Assembly: GCF_001625195.1 (NCBI RefSeq)
Contig: NC_054390.1
Coordinates: forward strand, 6,421,222 to 6,485,221
Length of the DNA stretch: 64,000 bases
Direction: 5' to 3'
DNA from: Drechmeria coniospora
Taxonomy: Eukaryota; Ascomycota; Sordariomycetes; Hypocreales; Ophiocordycipitaceae
This document shows, piece by piece, positions 32,721-44,355 of this stretch. The notes beneath the pieces are model-generated. The model was not told where the DNA came from. It made no database searches and saw only the letters and a list, made by a program, of their open reading frames with translations. Within the stretch, counting starts at the first letter, position 1; every line of letters begins with the position of its first letter. The position numbers and the translations under genes are program-made.

Positions 32721-33076
32721 AGGATGGAGGAAGCAGGGCAGCGGGAGGGAGCAGAGGAACTTGGGGCGCTAGGATGTTGCTATTGCTACTTTTTGAGGTG
32801 GTTTTGAACACTTTCTCGGAGCGTTGATAGATAGTCGGGCGTTATCTATCCAATTGAGCAAACTTTTGACACTGGCCCTGCTGAAGCGCGCAACACAGAC
32901 AGGAGAGGACGAATAAGGTGGTGGCGTACGTAGTTGGTCATGGTGATAGGGCTCCCATTCCGCTCTTGAACTTATTATACAGCGACACGACTCCGCTGGC
33001 GTCCATGGCCATCATGAATGAACTACCCAGTTGTCCGTCCGTCCGTCGGTCAATTCGTCCCATGTTGTCTGAACGA
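32721..33076. other. Tail-to-tail gap
   Basis: The gap between two convergent genes; nothing recognised and no GTAC island. Confidence 0.5.
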
Positions 33077-33643
33077 TCACGGATTACTCTTGACCAAGTC
33101 GGTGACGGCGACCTCGATCTGCTTGTCGGTCATGCCCTCTAACGTCTGCTTTTTCTCCACACCAAAATCTGCAAGGCGAACGGGTCAGAAACTCGGTCCC
33201 GACGGGAGGAGAGAAGGGGGATAGGGGTTCTCGTCGGCGAGGAAGCGAATAGAGAAAGGGACCGACGAACCGTATCGGGCGTAGATCTTTGGTACCGTGC
33301 CGGCGGCTTCGCGGATGAGGATGGGGAGGGATGGGTTGTTCTTCTTCATTGTTGGATACGCGCGGGCGAGGAACGAGCTGCGGAAAGGGAGTCAGTCCAA
33401 AGCAATGGTAAAAATAGAGCGTCATGAGGACATAGCCTCTGGCAGATCCCGTGTCATATCTCTGCGATGCGAGCCTTTGCCCTCATCGTTGTCTTCGTCC
33501 GCAATGCCGCAAGGGGAGGAGATGGTATGGAAGGGGGGGCGGGGGGGGGGGACGAACCGGACGGCGGCGCTGTGCTCGGATGTCTGACAGAACTGGAAGC
33601 GCACCTCCTTGAGCGCCTTGGTGAAGACGTATTTGGCCGACAT
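33077..33643 (-). CDS. NADH:ubiquinone oxidoreductase B8/NDUFA2 subunit
   Basis: Accessory subunit of mitochondrial complex I in the matrix arm. Minus-strand exons 33643-33558, 33377-33271 and 33168-33077 encode 94 residues, the family's normal size. Characteristic segments are YVFTKALKEVRFQFCQTSEHS, SFLARAYPTMKKNNPSLPIL, IREAAGTVPKIYARYDFG and EGMTDKQIEVAVTDLVK, a thioredoxin-like fold. Both introns (180 and 102 bp) use a GTTCGT donor, and intron 1 contains long C runs on the coding strand. The subunit has a single Cys in the region where the animal proteins have two; this is a comparison from memory of the family. Confidence 0.93.
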
Positions 33644-34361
33644 GGTGGCGGGCGGACAGGCGGGCGGGTGTGGAAGTCGACGACGGAGAGGGAAGAGAGG
33701 AGCTTCCTTTCGAGTCCGACGATGTGAGGTTACGCCTACAGTATGTGATGTTGGACAAGTACAGCATAGTACGGGAAGGTACATACACTTGCGTGGTGAA
33801 CACGTAAAGCCACATGTACCAGAACGTACTGCCGAGTATTCCATGTAGAGTACTGTTACAGTTGAGTTAGGTACTAGCACTGCCATGAGTGTGCCGCTAA
33901 TACCCCCGTAACTCTACTTGCCCGGGGTGTCACGACTCAGTAATTAAAGTGGAACCGACGTACTGGAACGCCTGTAATTAACTGGTGGTGCTAGTTTGTG
34001 CAATGTCCGGTCTCGCTCGGTAAATCTACGGGCGGGATATTAATTGACCGCCTCAAGAAAGTCGTTGGGCGCGCACCCAGACGTTCGTTCACTTTATTCA
34101 TTCAACTTCCTTGACGACGACCCCTGTCTCGACTTCCGATCCCGAGCACCGCTGTTTCCTTCGTCTCTACTCAAAACGCTGAACCGTGAGACCACACGAT
34201 TCCCGCCATCTATCACGGGCCCGCTGCCGTCCTACTGATACCTTCTCTCAACCGTTCCTCTCTCACCGTCGGCCGTCTCCTCGCTTCCCCTCCTCCCCTC
34301 TGTCCGGCACTACCGCACGCCCACCCTCTCTCGACTAAAACGGCTCCTTGATACCATCAGC
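33644..34361. other. Divergent promoter between NDUFA2 and MPC genes
   Basis: No gene. The centre is a weak GTAC-rich patch (33735-33980). The right end is a pyrimidine-rich leader before the carrier gene (about 34230-34340). Confidence 0.5.
33735..33980. repeat. Weak GTAC-rich patch 7
   Basis: AGTACAGCATAGTACGGGAAGGTACATACA, CGTACTGCCGAGTATTCC and GAGTACTGTTACAG words, lying between two divergent gene starts. Less dense than the main islands and without the full decamer. Confidence 0.45.
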
Positions 34362-35059
34362 ATGTTCTCCGCGAGTACCACCCTCCGCGCCGCCCGGCCA
34401 ATCTTCCGCCAGTCGGCCGCGACGCCCTTCGCCCAGGCCCTTCGTGCTCAACGCCCACAGCCGCAGTTCCAGTCCCGCTTCCGCGACGCCGGCAAGCGGT
34501 GGCAGAGCACTGCTGGCCAGCAGGAACAGAGCTGGTTCAAGCGCGCATGGGAGAGCGAGATCGGCATCAGGACAGTGCACTTCTGGGCCCCGGTCATGAA
34601 GGTGCGTTACAACCTCCCCGAGCAACTCCCAATGCCCTTCGAAGCCTCCCAGCAACGAACAAAATGACGGACCGAGGGACTGATCATCGCCGCAGTGGGC
34701 CCTCGTCCTCGCCGGCATCTCCGACTTCGCCCGCCCTGCCGAGAAGCTCTCCTTTACTCAAAACTTTGCTCTTACCTGCACGGGCATCATCTGGACGCGC
34801 TGGTGCTTGATCATCAAGCCCAAGAACTACCTGTTCGTCACCCCATGCCCCCCCCCTCCTCCCTCATGTTTTCCTTTCTACCGCCAGATTCTGACTCGAT
34901 CGCAGCCTCGCCGCCGTCAACTTCTTCCTCGGCCTCGTTGGCATCACCCAGTGCACCCGCATCGCGCTGTACGAGTCCAGCAAGAAGAAGACCGCTGCCG
35001 AGGTCGTTGAGGATGTCAAGCAGGACGTCAAAGACGCCGTCAAGGCTGTCAAGGCATAG
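34362..35059 (+). CDS. Mitochondrial pyruvate carrier subunit (MPC2/MPC3 type)
   Basis: Subunit of the heteromeric carrier that moves pyruvate across the inner mitochondrial membrane. Exons 34362-34601, 34696-34832 and 34906-35059 encode 176 residues. The first 55 residues are rich in Arg, Ser and Ala and look like a targeting presequence. The core has the family signatures VHFWAPVMKWALVLAGISD, RPAEKLSFTQNFALTCTG and IIWTRWCLIIKPKNYLLAAV followed by NFFLGLVGITQ, giving two or three membrane spans. The C-terminal tail is charged (SSKKKTAAEVVEDVKQDV). The middle exon has no obvious ORF of its own and is confirmed by the phase on both sides. Intron 2 uses a GTTCGT donor. Confidence 0.93.
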
Positions 35060-35713
35060 ATTTCCCACCTGTCCAAGGTAGATGATCACCTGAGTATATG
35101 CGCAACCTCGCGCATCTGGGACAGAAATTGCGGGGGGCAAGTGCTTGCCATGGGGATCGGTTCGCCGCACGCCAGAGCAGGCAGTGAGTGCCTCATCGTC
35201 GACGATTTCGTTGGTATGCACAGCCCGGGACCTCCTTTTGTTTGCTTCCATGCAACACCATATCGAAAACGTCGATGGGAATGAGCAATAAAAGCACGAC
35301 AGTTAAAAATGTCTATTAGCACCGTCAACTACCCCGGCTCCAGTAGGATATATCCAGCCTATTGCCGCCCGAACGCCATGCCACGCCGCAGCGAATGCTC
35401 AGCCCAGCGCCTAGGCCTCCGCACATCCGCGCCAACTCGGGCCTTGCATGTAGCCAAGTAGACCCGTAAGAAGCCTGCAATTCGCGCAATAGTGCTGAGA
35501 GGCTCCCGGAATATGCTCGGGAAAAGACCGCATCGCCTACCCTCGAGGCGGGCATTCATCCCACAGGAAATCCACCATGAATCCTCATTCATCGTCATCT
35601 TCACGTGACTCATCGTACAATCAATCGTCTGGTCGCCCCCCTCCGCGTGCTCTCCTTCTTTCTCGACTTCCTCCATCACTCGGTCGAGAGGACAATAGGC
35701 ACGATGCTCCATC
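35060..35713. other. Tail-to-tail gap
   Basis: The gap between the convergent MPC and ROM2 genes. No gene, no repeat and no GTAC island is seen. Confidence 0.5.
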
Positions 35714-38700
35714 CTACTCAGCATGGCCGTCGTTGAGGAGCATCTCCAGCACGATCTGCCTGCCTTGCAGCTCAGGGTGGCACATGGCCACCTTGACCGT
35801 CCCCTTGGACGTCTCTCCCGCCGTCTGCAGCTGCCCGTTCTGGCCGAACGCGAGCTGCGACTGCGCCGCGTTGCCGCCCGTCGGACCTCGGATGCCAAAG
35901 TCGATGACCCGGACGTCGCGGCCGGCGATGATCTGCCGCAGCCGCCCGTTCTCGGCGTTGCGCACCTCGACGTAGTCCTCGTTGAAGAGCAGTAGATACT
36001 GCCCGTACATGCTCGCGCCCCTCGCCTTCTTCTGCTTGCCCGTGTACTCCATGATGAGCGTGCGGCTGATGTCGCCGTGCTTGTCGACGTAGACGGCGCA
36101 GTCTTCGTACGTGCAGATGAACTCGTTGTCGTTCAGCCGAAACATGCCCAACGGACGTTGGTCGCGGATCCGCGAAATGATGTTCGCTATCGACGGCGCC
36201 TTGATGTCCGGTATTGACATGGTCTGCTTCTTGTCCAGAGTGAGCATCTCGATCCCCTTGGCCGTCGCCACCGCGATGTACGTCTGGAAGAGGCTGAGGG
36301 AGTAGCATTCGGTCGGCAGGTAAAACTCGTCAAAGTCGCGGAACGACTCGGTGCTTCCGGCGCTGCCCTTGCGGCCGCCGAACAGCCGCGACTTCTTCTC
36401 CGACGTCTTGTGCAGGATCGGCTCGAGCACCTTGAAGGACGTGTGCAGACCCTCCTTGCGCTTGTAAAACACCAGCATCCGATCCTTCATCCGTGCCGTC
36501 GCGAAGTAGGTGACGTCCTTGGCAAGCCGTTGGGGCGCCCGTCGCGAGTTGTCGTTGACCGGCGGAGCGACTTCCGCCGTCGGGGCAACGACCTCGAGCG
36601 GGTACGAGATGAGCGACTTGTCCGCGATAATGAGGCACACGGAGAACTCCTCGAGCACAGCTATCTGAGTGACGCGCGTGACCTGAATCGCCTGCAGAAT
36701 AGCCAAACAAAGCGCTCGTTAGAACCTGTTTGATGGGTAGGGGGGAGAGGCCGGGGGAAAGGAAAGGGGAAAACGTACCCGACGCCATCCTCGGGGCTCG
36801 GCTGGGTCGGAGACAAAGACGCCGTAGTCGGTGCCGATTGCGATCAGCGACCTGCCAAAGGCTGAAAAGCCTGCTGCGCAGTTGACCTGGGCCCGGCACA
36901 CCGGCGCAATGCCCTGACCGGAGCCCACGATCTTTTCAAGGTCCTTGATGGCCCGGTCCAGCGGGGTGCCCTCGACGGGAACGCCGGATAACCTTGCGTA
37001 CGGTGAGCTGGTGTCGTAGTGAAAGGAGACATCGGCGAGGACGCGAAGCCGGAAAGGCTCGGCATTTTGAGAAAACAAGGCCTTGGCGTGCCTCGTCTTT
37101 GCCTGGACGATGCGAGTGCACCAATCCATACGATCTCGTGCTGACGACGCGTACAACGTGTAGACGTCGTGACCGAGGTGCTTGATCTTGAAGGGGTACA
37201 GGATCTTGCCCTCGGACTCGTTGGACGTGCTTGGAGCCAGAGAGGCCATCGACGAGCTGGTAGCCGTGTGCTCCATCCCCGGCCGCACCGCGCCGTTACT
37301 GGTCACCTTGCTGAGCTGTGTGGTGGATGCCGAGGCTATCGTCGTCCGGCCCAGGGGTGCCGTGATACCCTTTTGCTTCATCAGCGGCTCGTCGGTCATG
37401 CTCTCGAGGAACAGCAACGGCATGGGAATCGGCTGAGGTGAGGTCAAGTTAGCATGGACCGGTCGCGCTCCGTGGCGTCAAGGGGGTTCGCTTACCTCTC
37501 TCGAGACATCGTACTTCTTCTCCCCCCTGTTCTCCTTGGGGGGGAGAACCTTGGCCAGGATCAGGTAGTGGTCAAAAAGCAGCGCATGCGTGTCCACCCA
37601 ACGCATGCCCTTGGAGCCCATCCTCTGCAGCTCGCCTTCCATGATGAGGACTCGACCGAGATGGTCGAGGTTCAGGACCGACTGGAAGCCCGGCCGCAGA
37701 ACGAGCATGCGATCGAGCTCCATCATCTGCACCCTCTTGTTCGTCTCGGCCACCTTCGCGTCGCACTCGTGAGTCACCGTCTTGATCTCCTGGATGGCCT
37801 TTTGCAGGTTCGCCTTCTCCTCACTGTCGCCAATCATTTTGTGCTCCACGCTCTCCAGAAGGAGGATGTAGCGCTGGAGACGCTGCAGAGGGGTGATGAG
37901 GAAATGGGTCCAGTCCTGCTTCAGCGACGACTTGTGCTTCTGCCGGTCCTCGAGGAACTTTTTGAACAGAATGTTTCGATCGGCTTCCTTCCGGACCATG
38001 TAGGTGGCACGCGGATAACCGGTTGCGTATTCGACGTAGTCCGACTTGGCCTTGCGAATCCACTCGCGGAAGATGTCGCTAAAGCCGACGATCCACGGCC
38101 CTTGCTCGTTCTGCCGATACTTGAGCTGGGCCAAGAGGAACTCGCGATTGATGCGCAGCACCGTGTCGAGCTTCCCGAAGACGGCGCCCAGGAACTTGTC
38201 ACGCTTGTCGGGATGGATCACCGGAGGATTCCGCGCTCGCAGGTCGTCTCGGTAGAGGGTGCGGAATATGTCGAGCTGCTTGATGTAGTTCTCCTCGCCC
38301 GTGACGATTTCGTGCAGGATGTTCTGCCGATCCACCTCCTTCTTCGGCTTCGACTCCCAATCTTCCTTGGTGAGGCTGTAGAAGACGTTCCAAGCCTCGC
38401 CCTTGGCGTCGTCCGGCGAGAGGTCGTCGAGGTCCACCTTTTTCAACGTCCGCGTGCAGTGGTGAGAGTAGCAGCGACCAGCAACGTCGACGTCGTGGAG
38501 CTTGGGCGCGTAGCAGCCCGAGCCGCTCAGCTGCCAGAGGACGCCGGAGATGTGCCCGTCGCCGAACTTGACCCATTCCTCGTCTGGCAGGAGGGTGCTG
38601 GAGGCGAGCATGACCTTGACGACCTGGGCGCTGAGCATCTCGGCATCCGTTACGTTCATGGTGGGCACCTTGAAGGTGAACAGATTGGTGATGGCCTCCT

Positions 38701-41056
38701 CGATCGTCTTCCCCCTGAGATCGATCTCGCCCTCGCCCATGAAGCGCACCCAAGCCTCGATGCCGCCGAGGGCCCACGGCTCGGCGCATTTGCGGAAGTC
38801 GGACGAGGTCAGCTTCGACGGCACGAACTTCTTCTTCCGTCCGCTCGGCAGCGTGATGCTGTCGAACGCACCGCCGGTAGCGCTGGCGGGCGACTCGCAT
38901 TCGGACAAGGGCGTTCCGTGGTGCGAAGAGACTTGCTGTTGCCTCGTCATCTTCTTGCGCTCTTCCGTCGCGTCTGTCCTCGAACGCGCAGGCGGCAGGA
39001 CCTGGGGCGTATGGCTGTAACCGGAGAGCGAGATGGACCTTTCCGGCTGCAGCAACTGCTGAGCGCCGGCCTGACGGTACGCTTCCGGCCCTTCGGCTTG
39101 GTAGTAGCGCGCATCGGCGCTCATGGAATGCTGGTGCTGGCCCTGGGATCGAAGGCTGTTGTGAGCGGAGAGCATCGAACTGCTGTCAGAGCCGGGGCCC
39201 GGCGGCAAAGCCGGAAGCGGCCTGTTCCCGGTCAGACCCGGGTGGTAGAAGAGGTCTTGGTAGTCGTCCTTGCCCGGAGACTCGGCGTCGCTCGTCAGCG
39301 AGTGAACCGAGACCCTCTCCTCGTGGCCTTCTTCAAAGCTCATCCGCTTCTCCAGCGCCGGCTGCAGACCGCCGGTATCGCCGTAGTCGACCTCGGCGTT
39401 GTCGAAGGCCTGCGTGCTATCGTAGCTCTCACGGAGCGAGTTGTAGTAGCTCGGCGTCGGCAGCGGCCGGCGGCGGGCGTCTGCGGTGGACGAAGAAGCT
39501 GACTGGGTTCCCACCTCGGCCCCGTATGCCAGATGGCCGGCGTATCCGCCACTCAACATGCCGAGGTCGACGGTGCCTCGGCCAATTTCGCCGTCGCTGG
39601 ACTCGGCTTCCTGTTCCTCCGGAGCAGGGGGTAGCGGGTTGGAGGCAAGACGGGCCGGCGGCTCGCCGGGAAAGGCGAAAGCGTTGTTGCTGAACCGACG
39701 GTCGTCCAACTCGGCCTGTTGCATTGCCAACACGCCAGCGGTGCCCTCTGGGTCGTCGTCATCGTCGTCGTCGTCGTCGTCGACGTCGTGGTATTTGTCG
39801 TTGTGAACAACATGGCGAGGGGATACGAGGCTTGCGGACGGAGAGTGGGAGGCCCTGGCGCCGGGGCTCTGAAAGCGCAGCGGTTCAACCGGCGGGCCAG
39901 GCGGCGGGCCAGGCGGCTGCCCGTTGGCCGGTGAGGACTTCTTCCGCATGAGACTCGCCGCACTCAGCTCCGCCTCGAGTTCCTGCATGATGCTATCGGA
40001 CGTTTCGTGCTCCTCGGCGCAGTCGGAGCGCAGGGGGCGGCCGGCCTCGTCCCAGTAGGGCTCCTCCTCCGGCACGTCCGCCATTGGCCTCTCCGCCGGC
40101 TTCTCGACGGGCCGTCGTGGCAGCGGCGCATTGGTCGGGTGCCGTTGCAAGCCAGTCGGTGACGGAGACTGCAGCGGCGCGGCGGCCCGAGGCGGCGTCT
40201 GCGACCCTGATATGGAAGGACGGCTGTAGTGGGCGGCCTCGTCGCTGGCTTGGTAGGCCGGGCCGGCTGGCATCTGCGACATCGAGGGATAGAAGGCGTC
40301 GGGGCCGGTCGGATACGGTGCGGTATTCTGCTCATCGACGCGCGATTCGTAGGTAGGGTACGGCGCCGATGCGTACGGAGACGGCTCGTAGGTGGGGGCC
40401 TGCGCGTGGGAAGGGGTGGGCACCTGGCCGGGCATCTGGTAGTCGGGCGAGAAAGCGGTGGGAGACAGCTGCTGTTGAAAGGCTCCGTAGGATGGCATCC
40501 CGGAACCAACCGAAGCTCCGTAGGCCTGCTCATGGCCATAGCCGTGATAGGTAGGGTGGCGCTGGGGAATGACTGCCGTCGTGGCCGCGTAGGCGGCCGG
40601 GTTGTATGCCGAGGGCGCATAGGCGGCCGGCGGGGACACGCCGTACGAGCCGAGGTCCTGGCTCGCGTACTGAGAGGAGGGATGCGGGTGATAGGGGAGA
40701 GAAGTCGACTGGGAGCGCTGGAAGTCGACAGCAGGTTGTTGGGCGAACGCTTGCGGGTTGTACGACGTCTGGGGCGCCATGGACTGGTAGGGATACTGAT
40801 GTGGATGGTAGTTTGGCAAAGCGCTGTCGGCGGAACCAAAGTGTGGCCGACCGTGAGGGGGAGCGGATGGGTTGGAGAGAAACAGCTCGTCCTGGGCGGG
40901 CGGCTGGGAGGGCGGAAGGCGGTGGTAAGGCGTGTCGTCGCCGTCGACGAAGCTGGCGCTCCTTCGGACCGCTTGCTGGTCCGGGTGCTGACCGACGGGG
41001 TACTGGACGGGCGGCACCTGGCCATAGCGATGCTGGTCGGCGCCGTGAAAGGACAT
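35714..41056 (-). CDS. ROM2: Rho1 guanine nucleotide exchange factor (Rom2 type)
   Basis: Activates Rho1 in the cell-wall integrity pathway at the plasma membrane (family knowledge). Minus-strand exons 41056-37496, 37432-36779 and 36691-35714 encode 1730 residues. The first 770 residues are low-complexity, rich in Pro, Gln, Tyr and Ser, with an Asp run (YHDVDDDDDDDDDD). A DEP-like segment (TIEEAITNLFTFKV...WVKFGDGHISGVLWQLSG, about 779-850) precedes the DH domain (about 905-1100: ILHEIVTGEENYIKQL, LITPLQRLQRYILLLE). A PH domain follows (GRVLIMEGELQRMG to ARDRMDWCTRIVQAK). The C-terminal CNH domain spans about 1372-1700 (FSAFGRSLIAIGTDYGVFV, FSVCLIIADKSLISYPL, YLLLFNEDYVEVRNA). Both introns (63 and 87 bp) lie between complete codons. 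A long open frame on the opposite strand is a composition shadow. Confidence 0.95.
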
Positions 41057-41666
41057 GACGGGCAGTCGACTGGTCGGTCAAATCAATGGCGGGCGAGGCG
41101 TCGGCGTGCGCATGCGCGAGTTGCTATCGTCGGCAGCAATTTGGTTGGCCCTGGAGCACGCGAGGAGACGTGGGATCATGGGGATATGATGTATCGCAGA
41201 TGGCGTAGGTCGATGATGGATCAGATGGATCATGGAAAATAGGGGCCGAGGTTTGCCGTCGACTCGCGCTCTCACGATGTTGTCGGGCAGACGGTGGTGC
41301 GTCGACGGTCGAGGACGCTGCCGAGCGTCACGTCGGCCGCCGTGGTCCGAAAGTGACGCACAAGCTCATGCGCTGCGGTACGAAAGGAAGCCTCGTGGGG
41401 GTTGCGGAAGGTTCGTGTCCGAGGACCCGGGAGCGGCTCGGAGGGGGGCGGCTGTCTGACGATGCGCAAGTGGTGTTTCCTCGAAGGCCTCCAACTCGAC
41501 TGTCGAGGTTGAGCATGGGATGAGGAGGGTGGTTCGGAATCGATGGAATGAACCGAGGGGCCGAGAGAAGGCTGCTGGAACTAGGGTCTACTGCCAAGGT
41601 ATCCGTACGAGGGCATGACGATGGTAGGGATGCAGGCCGGGCCAGGAATAGGCTTGATGGAGTTTG

Positions 41667-41705
41667 TGTGCGAGTGCGAGTGCGAGCACGAGCACGAGCA
41701 CGAGC
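41667..41705. repeat. Hexamer microsatellite GTGCGA / GCACGA
   Basis: About three units of GTGCGA followed by about four of GCACGA. It lies about 620 bases upstream of the ROM2 start. Confidence 0.8.
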
Positions 41706-41724
41706 GGATGAGGGTCGACGAGTA

Positions 41725-42550
41725 GGTGTAAGAATAGGTAATACGGTGGTGGTAATAATACCAAGTATCCGTCGTCGTACTAAGGTAGTTTGTACTGTAC
41801 TAATTAGAGGTACGGTACAGTATGTGATCCATCCAGGTACGTACCTCGCGAGACTGGGGCGGGCGGCGTGAGAAAAAAAAGAGGGCGGCAACCAACGAAG
41901 TGCGCTGCGTACTCTGTTGTGCCCTCTTTTTTTTCCTCATACCGCTTCTTCCGCTGCTCAGACTCGCGCCTCCCATGTGGCTGCGTGCGGTGGGGCGGCC
42001 GGGCAATTGCAGGCCTCAGGAGCTGGACAGCGACTCAGTTGCTGGAGTGCCTGCTTGCCAGGTACTTGATCTAGTAGGTACTCACCCCGCCAGCAGGCAA
42101 CTAGTGCCCAGTACTTTTTACTGTACTCTGTCTACCGACCGCCAGCCTGCTGTATTGACTGACGTAGGTAGCGACACTGCCACGATACCCGTGAACGGCC
42201 GTACAGTAAACATGGAGTACATGCTTCATGATGCACTTACTGCATGGTAGATTCACGTTCATGGTGTGTAGTCGTCCATACGGAGTACTTGGCGTGGTAG
42301 CCAATCCTAAACTCTCGGGGTGTAGGCAAGGAACAACACAAACACAGGCGCAGGCCTGCCACAGTTGCATGCTTGCGCGAGGCTGCGTGGTTGTGCGTCG
42401 TACAGCGTGGCGTGTGCTTTGCACTACTGTACTCCGTACTGTAGGTGCTGGTTGATTTTGAGTACCCCCGCTATTCTTGTACTGTACTTAAGTATTACTT
42501 ACCTAGTACTCCGTACTCCGTACTTAGTGCCATCATAGGTACCCAGGTAC
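41725..42550. repeat. GTAC / TACTCCGTAC motif island 8
   Basis: AATAGGTAATACGGTGG, GGTACGGTACAGTATG, CCAGGTACGTACC, GATCTAGTAGGTAC, ATACGGAGTAC (about 42279), ACTCCGTACTGTAGG (about 42431) and TACTCCGTACTCCGTACTTAG (about 42507-42527). An A8/T8 inverted repeat lies inside. Confidence 0.7.
41873..41944. repeat. Perfect 14-base inverted repeat with A8/T8 arms
   Basis: Arms AAAAAAAAGAGGGC (41873-41886) and GCCCTCTTTTTTTT (41931-41944) are perfect complements separated by 44 bases. A wider, slightly imperfect match extends on both sides. It could form a stem in DNA or RNA, or be the ends of a tiny element. Confidence 0.85.
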
Positions 42551-42939
42551 TAGCGAACTAGCAGGCGAACTGTGGCTGGACATGCCACTCCGACGCATCC
42601 TCACACTCACACTCACTGTACAAGTGCTATAGATGCCAGTGCGTGGTCCTGCACAGCACGGCACTCCCCTCGCGAATAAAGTTACGTTACACCCGGCGTC
42701 GAGCATGCGCCAGACCCATGGCGCTGATACGTGCTGCCACATCGAAATTAGACACTGCTTCACCGGCCAGCACCTGCTTCCTGCCGGATCCAGGTTGATT
42801 CCCTCAGCCCTAGGTCCTAGCCAAGGGACCCGTGTCCACCTCCAGTCAGGGGCCAAAGGGCGCCAGCACGCGGCGGCGAGGGTCGAGCCAAACTGGAGAC
42901 CCTGGTCCGTTCTGCCAGTTAGTCTCAATACAGTGCTTG

Positions 42940-43310
42940 TACACGCCTGCTGCGTGCATGTACTCTGTACTGTAATTATTACTTGCACTTACATGTGCAA
43001 CTCACATGTGTACTTACCTAGTACTTACCGCAGGCAGGTGTACTTACTTGGTAGGTACAGTACATACTTGCATGTAATTACTGTACTTGCGTTGTGCGGG
43101 AGCAGCTTCATGATGAAGATGCGAGTACTCCGTAATACTCGTACTCCGTACTCCGTACTTACAGTATGGAATAATACCTAGTAGTTGTACAACTAATTAC
43201 CTGTACTATTAATATACCTGTATTTTTATTGGTACGTAGTTGTACATGGATACTAAGTACTCCGTAGGCAAGCAAGTATTATACTGTACGGAGTACTTAC
43301 TCATGTGCAA
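42940..43310. repeat. GTAC / TACTCCGTAC motif island 9
   Basis: The densest copy: TACCTAGTACTTACC, ACTTGGTAGGTACAGTACATACTTGC, ACTCCGTAATACTCGTACTCC and TCCGTACTCCGTACTTACAG (about 43127-43165), AAGTACTCCGTAGGC (about 43257) and CGGAGTACTTACTC (about 43289). Several copies are adjacent direct repeats of TACTCCG. Confidence 0.75.
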
Positions 43311-44355
43311 GAATATCCGCAATACGATCGCAGTTCGTTGGTACGGCCCATGGGTGACATTTGTCAAGCACACTCTCTCTGCCTCGCGTGTTTTTCGCAC
43401 ATCCACTGCACAGTATTACTTGCATGTTTGTGCGGAAATAGGTACATCTTAACACAAACGCAGCTATCGGTCGACCTCGCACCACGCGCCTGGAGTGAAC
43501 GGACACCCATGACGCCTAACTGTCAAGCCTCGAAGCCACGACGCACCAATATCCTCAGGGGACGCATTCCACGGGCACCCCGTAGATCGAACCATACATT
43601 GCAGGCTGGGTAGGCAAAACGAACGTTGCCTGAACGTGCCCCCCCAATTGAATATGCAGTGCGCGTACGGCGTGTCCCGTACTGCTGTGCACAGTTCGCG
43701 CCCCCCGAGGAAAGTAGCGACTGCTTGATATTCCGCCTGGCCCTGGCTTCGGGTCGTGGACGGACCTGGGGTCAGAATGCGACGGCCAAGGGCGGCATTC
43801 CAACTCTACCACGAGAGCTCACGAGACCCTGCAGGGCATCCGGCATGTCTAACTTGGGGTGCCAGCATGCGTGCATGCACAGTGGGTGCCAGCGTGCTTG
43901 TGCATTTTCGTGCCAGGCATCGAACGCAAGGTTGGTAAGTACTCCGTTGGTAATTGATTAATTAATAATAAAAAAAAAATCAACAATAACAAGTACGTAC
44001 TTGGGCATTGGCAGTTTATCAGATCGGCAAGCATTCGCGCAGCGGACGAGGGGTTCGATCGGTCAGGCTCCGACTTTGATCTGGCCACTTCCCTGTCCCT
44101 GACGTTTGGGGACCGATGACATGAATGCAACCTCGTGGCAGCAATTCCGTTTCAGCTGGACTTGGTATTGAATGATGATTCGCATGGTAGGCGGAGATCA
44201 AGTTCAACTCATGGTCCATCATACAAGCAATCGCGTCGTGGACAGCATGTACGCGTGCTTATGCACCTGCTACTTCAAACCAAGGCCGAGCCTTTGCTGC
44301 ATGTCTGTCCCTCTGCCGCGAAAATTCGTCATGCCTTCGTCCCGCCTTCCCCTTT

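Larger units (their letters stand above)
41057..44355. other. Long intergenic region upstream of ROM2
   Basis: No gene is supported in 3.3 kb. It contains a hexamer microsatellite, a 14-base inverted repeat with A8/T8 arms, and GTAC-rich islands, each listed separately. 42560-42930 and 43460-43930 are ordinary sequence without a recognisable frame. The right end is the 3' flank of the homogentisate dioxygenase gene. Confidence 0.5.

Noticed and set aside
37454..39502. 682-codon open frame on the plus strand
   Set aside because: It lies exactly antisense to ROM2, whose DH, PH and CNH domains are clear. The openness follows from codon-position bias, and the translation lacks any domain.
44020..44080. 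GGGGTTCGATC resembling a tRNA T loop
   Set aside because: Flanking bases do not form acceptor or anticodon stems.
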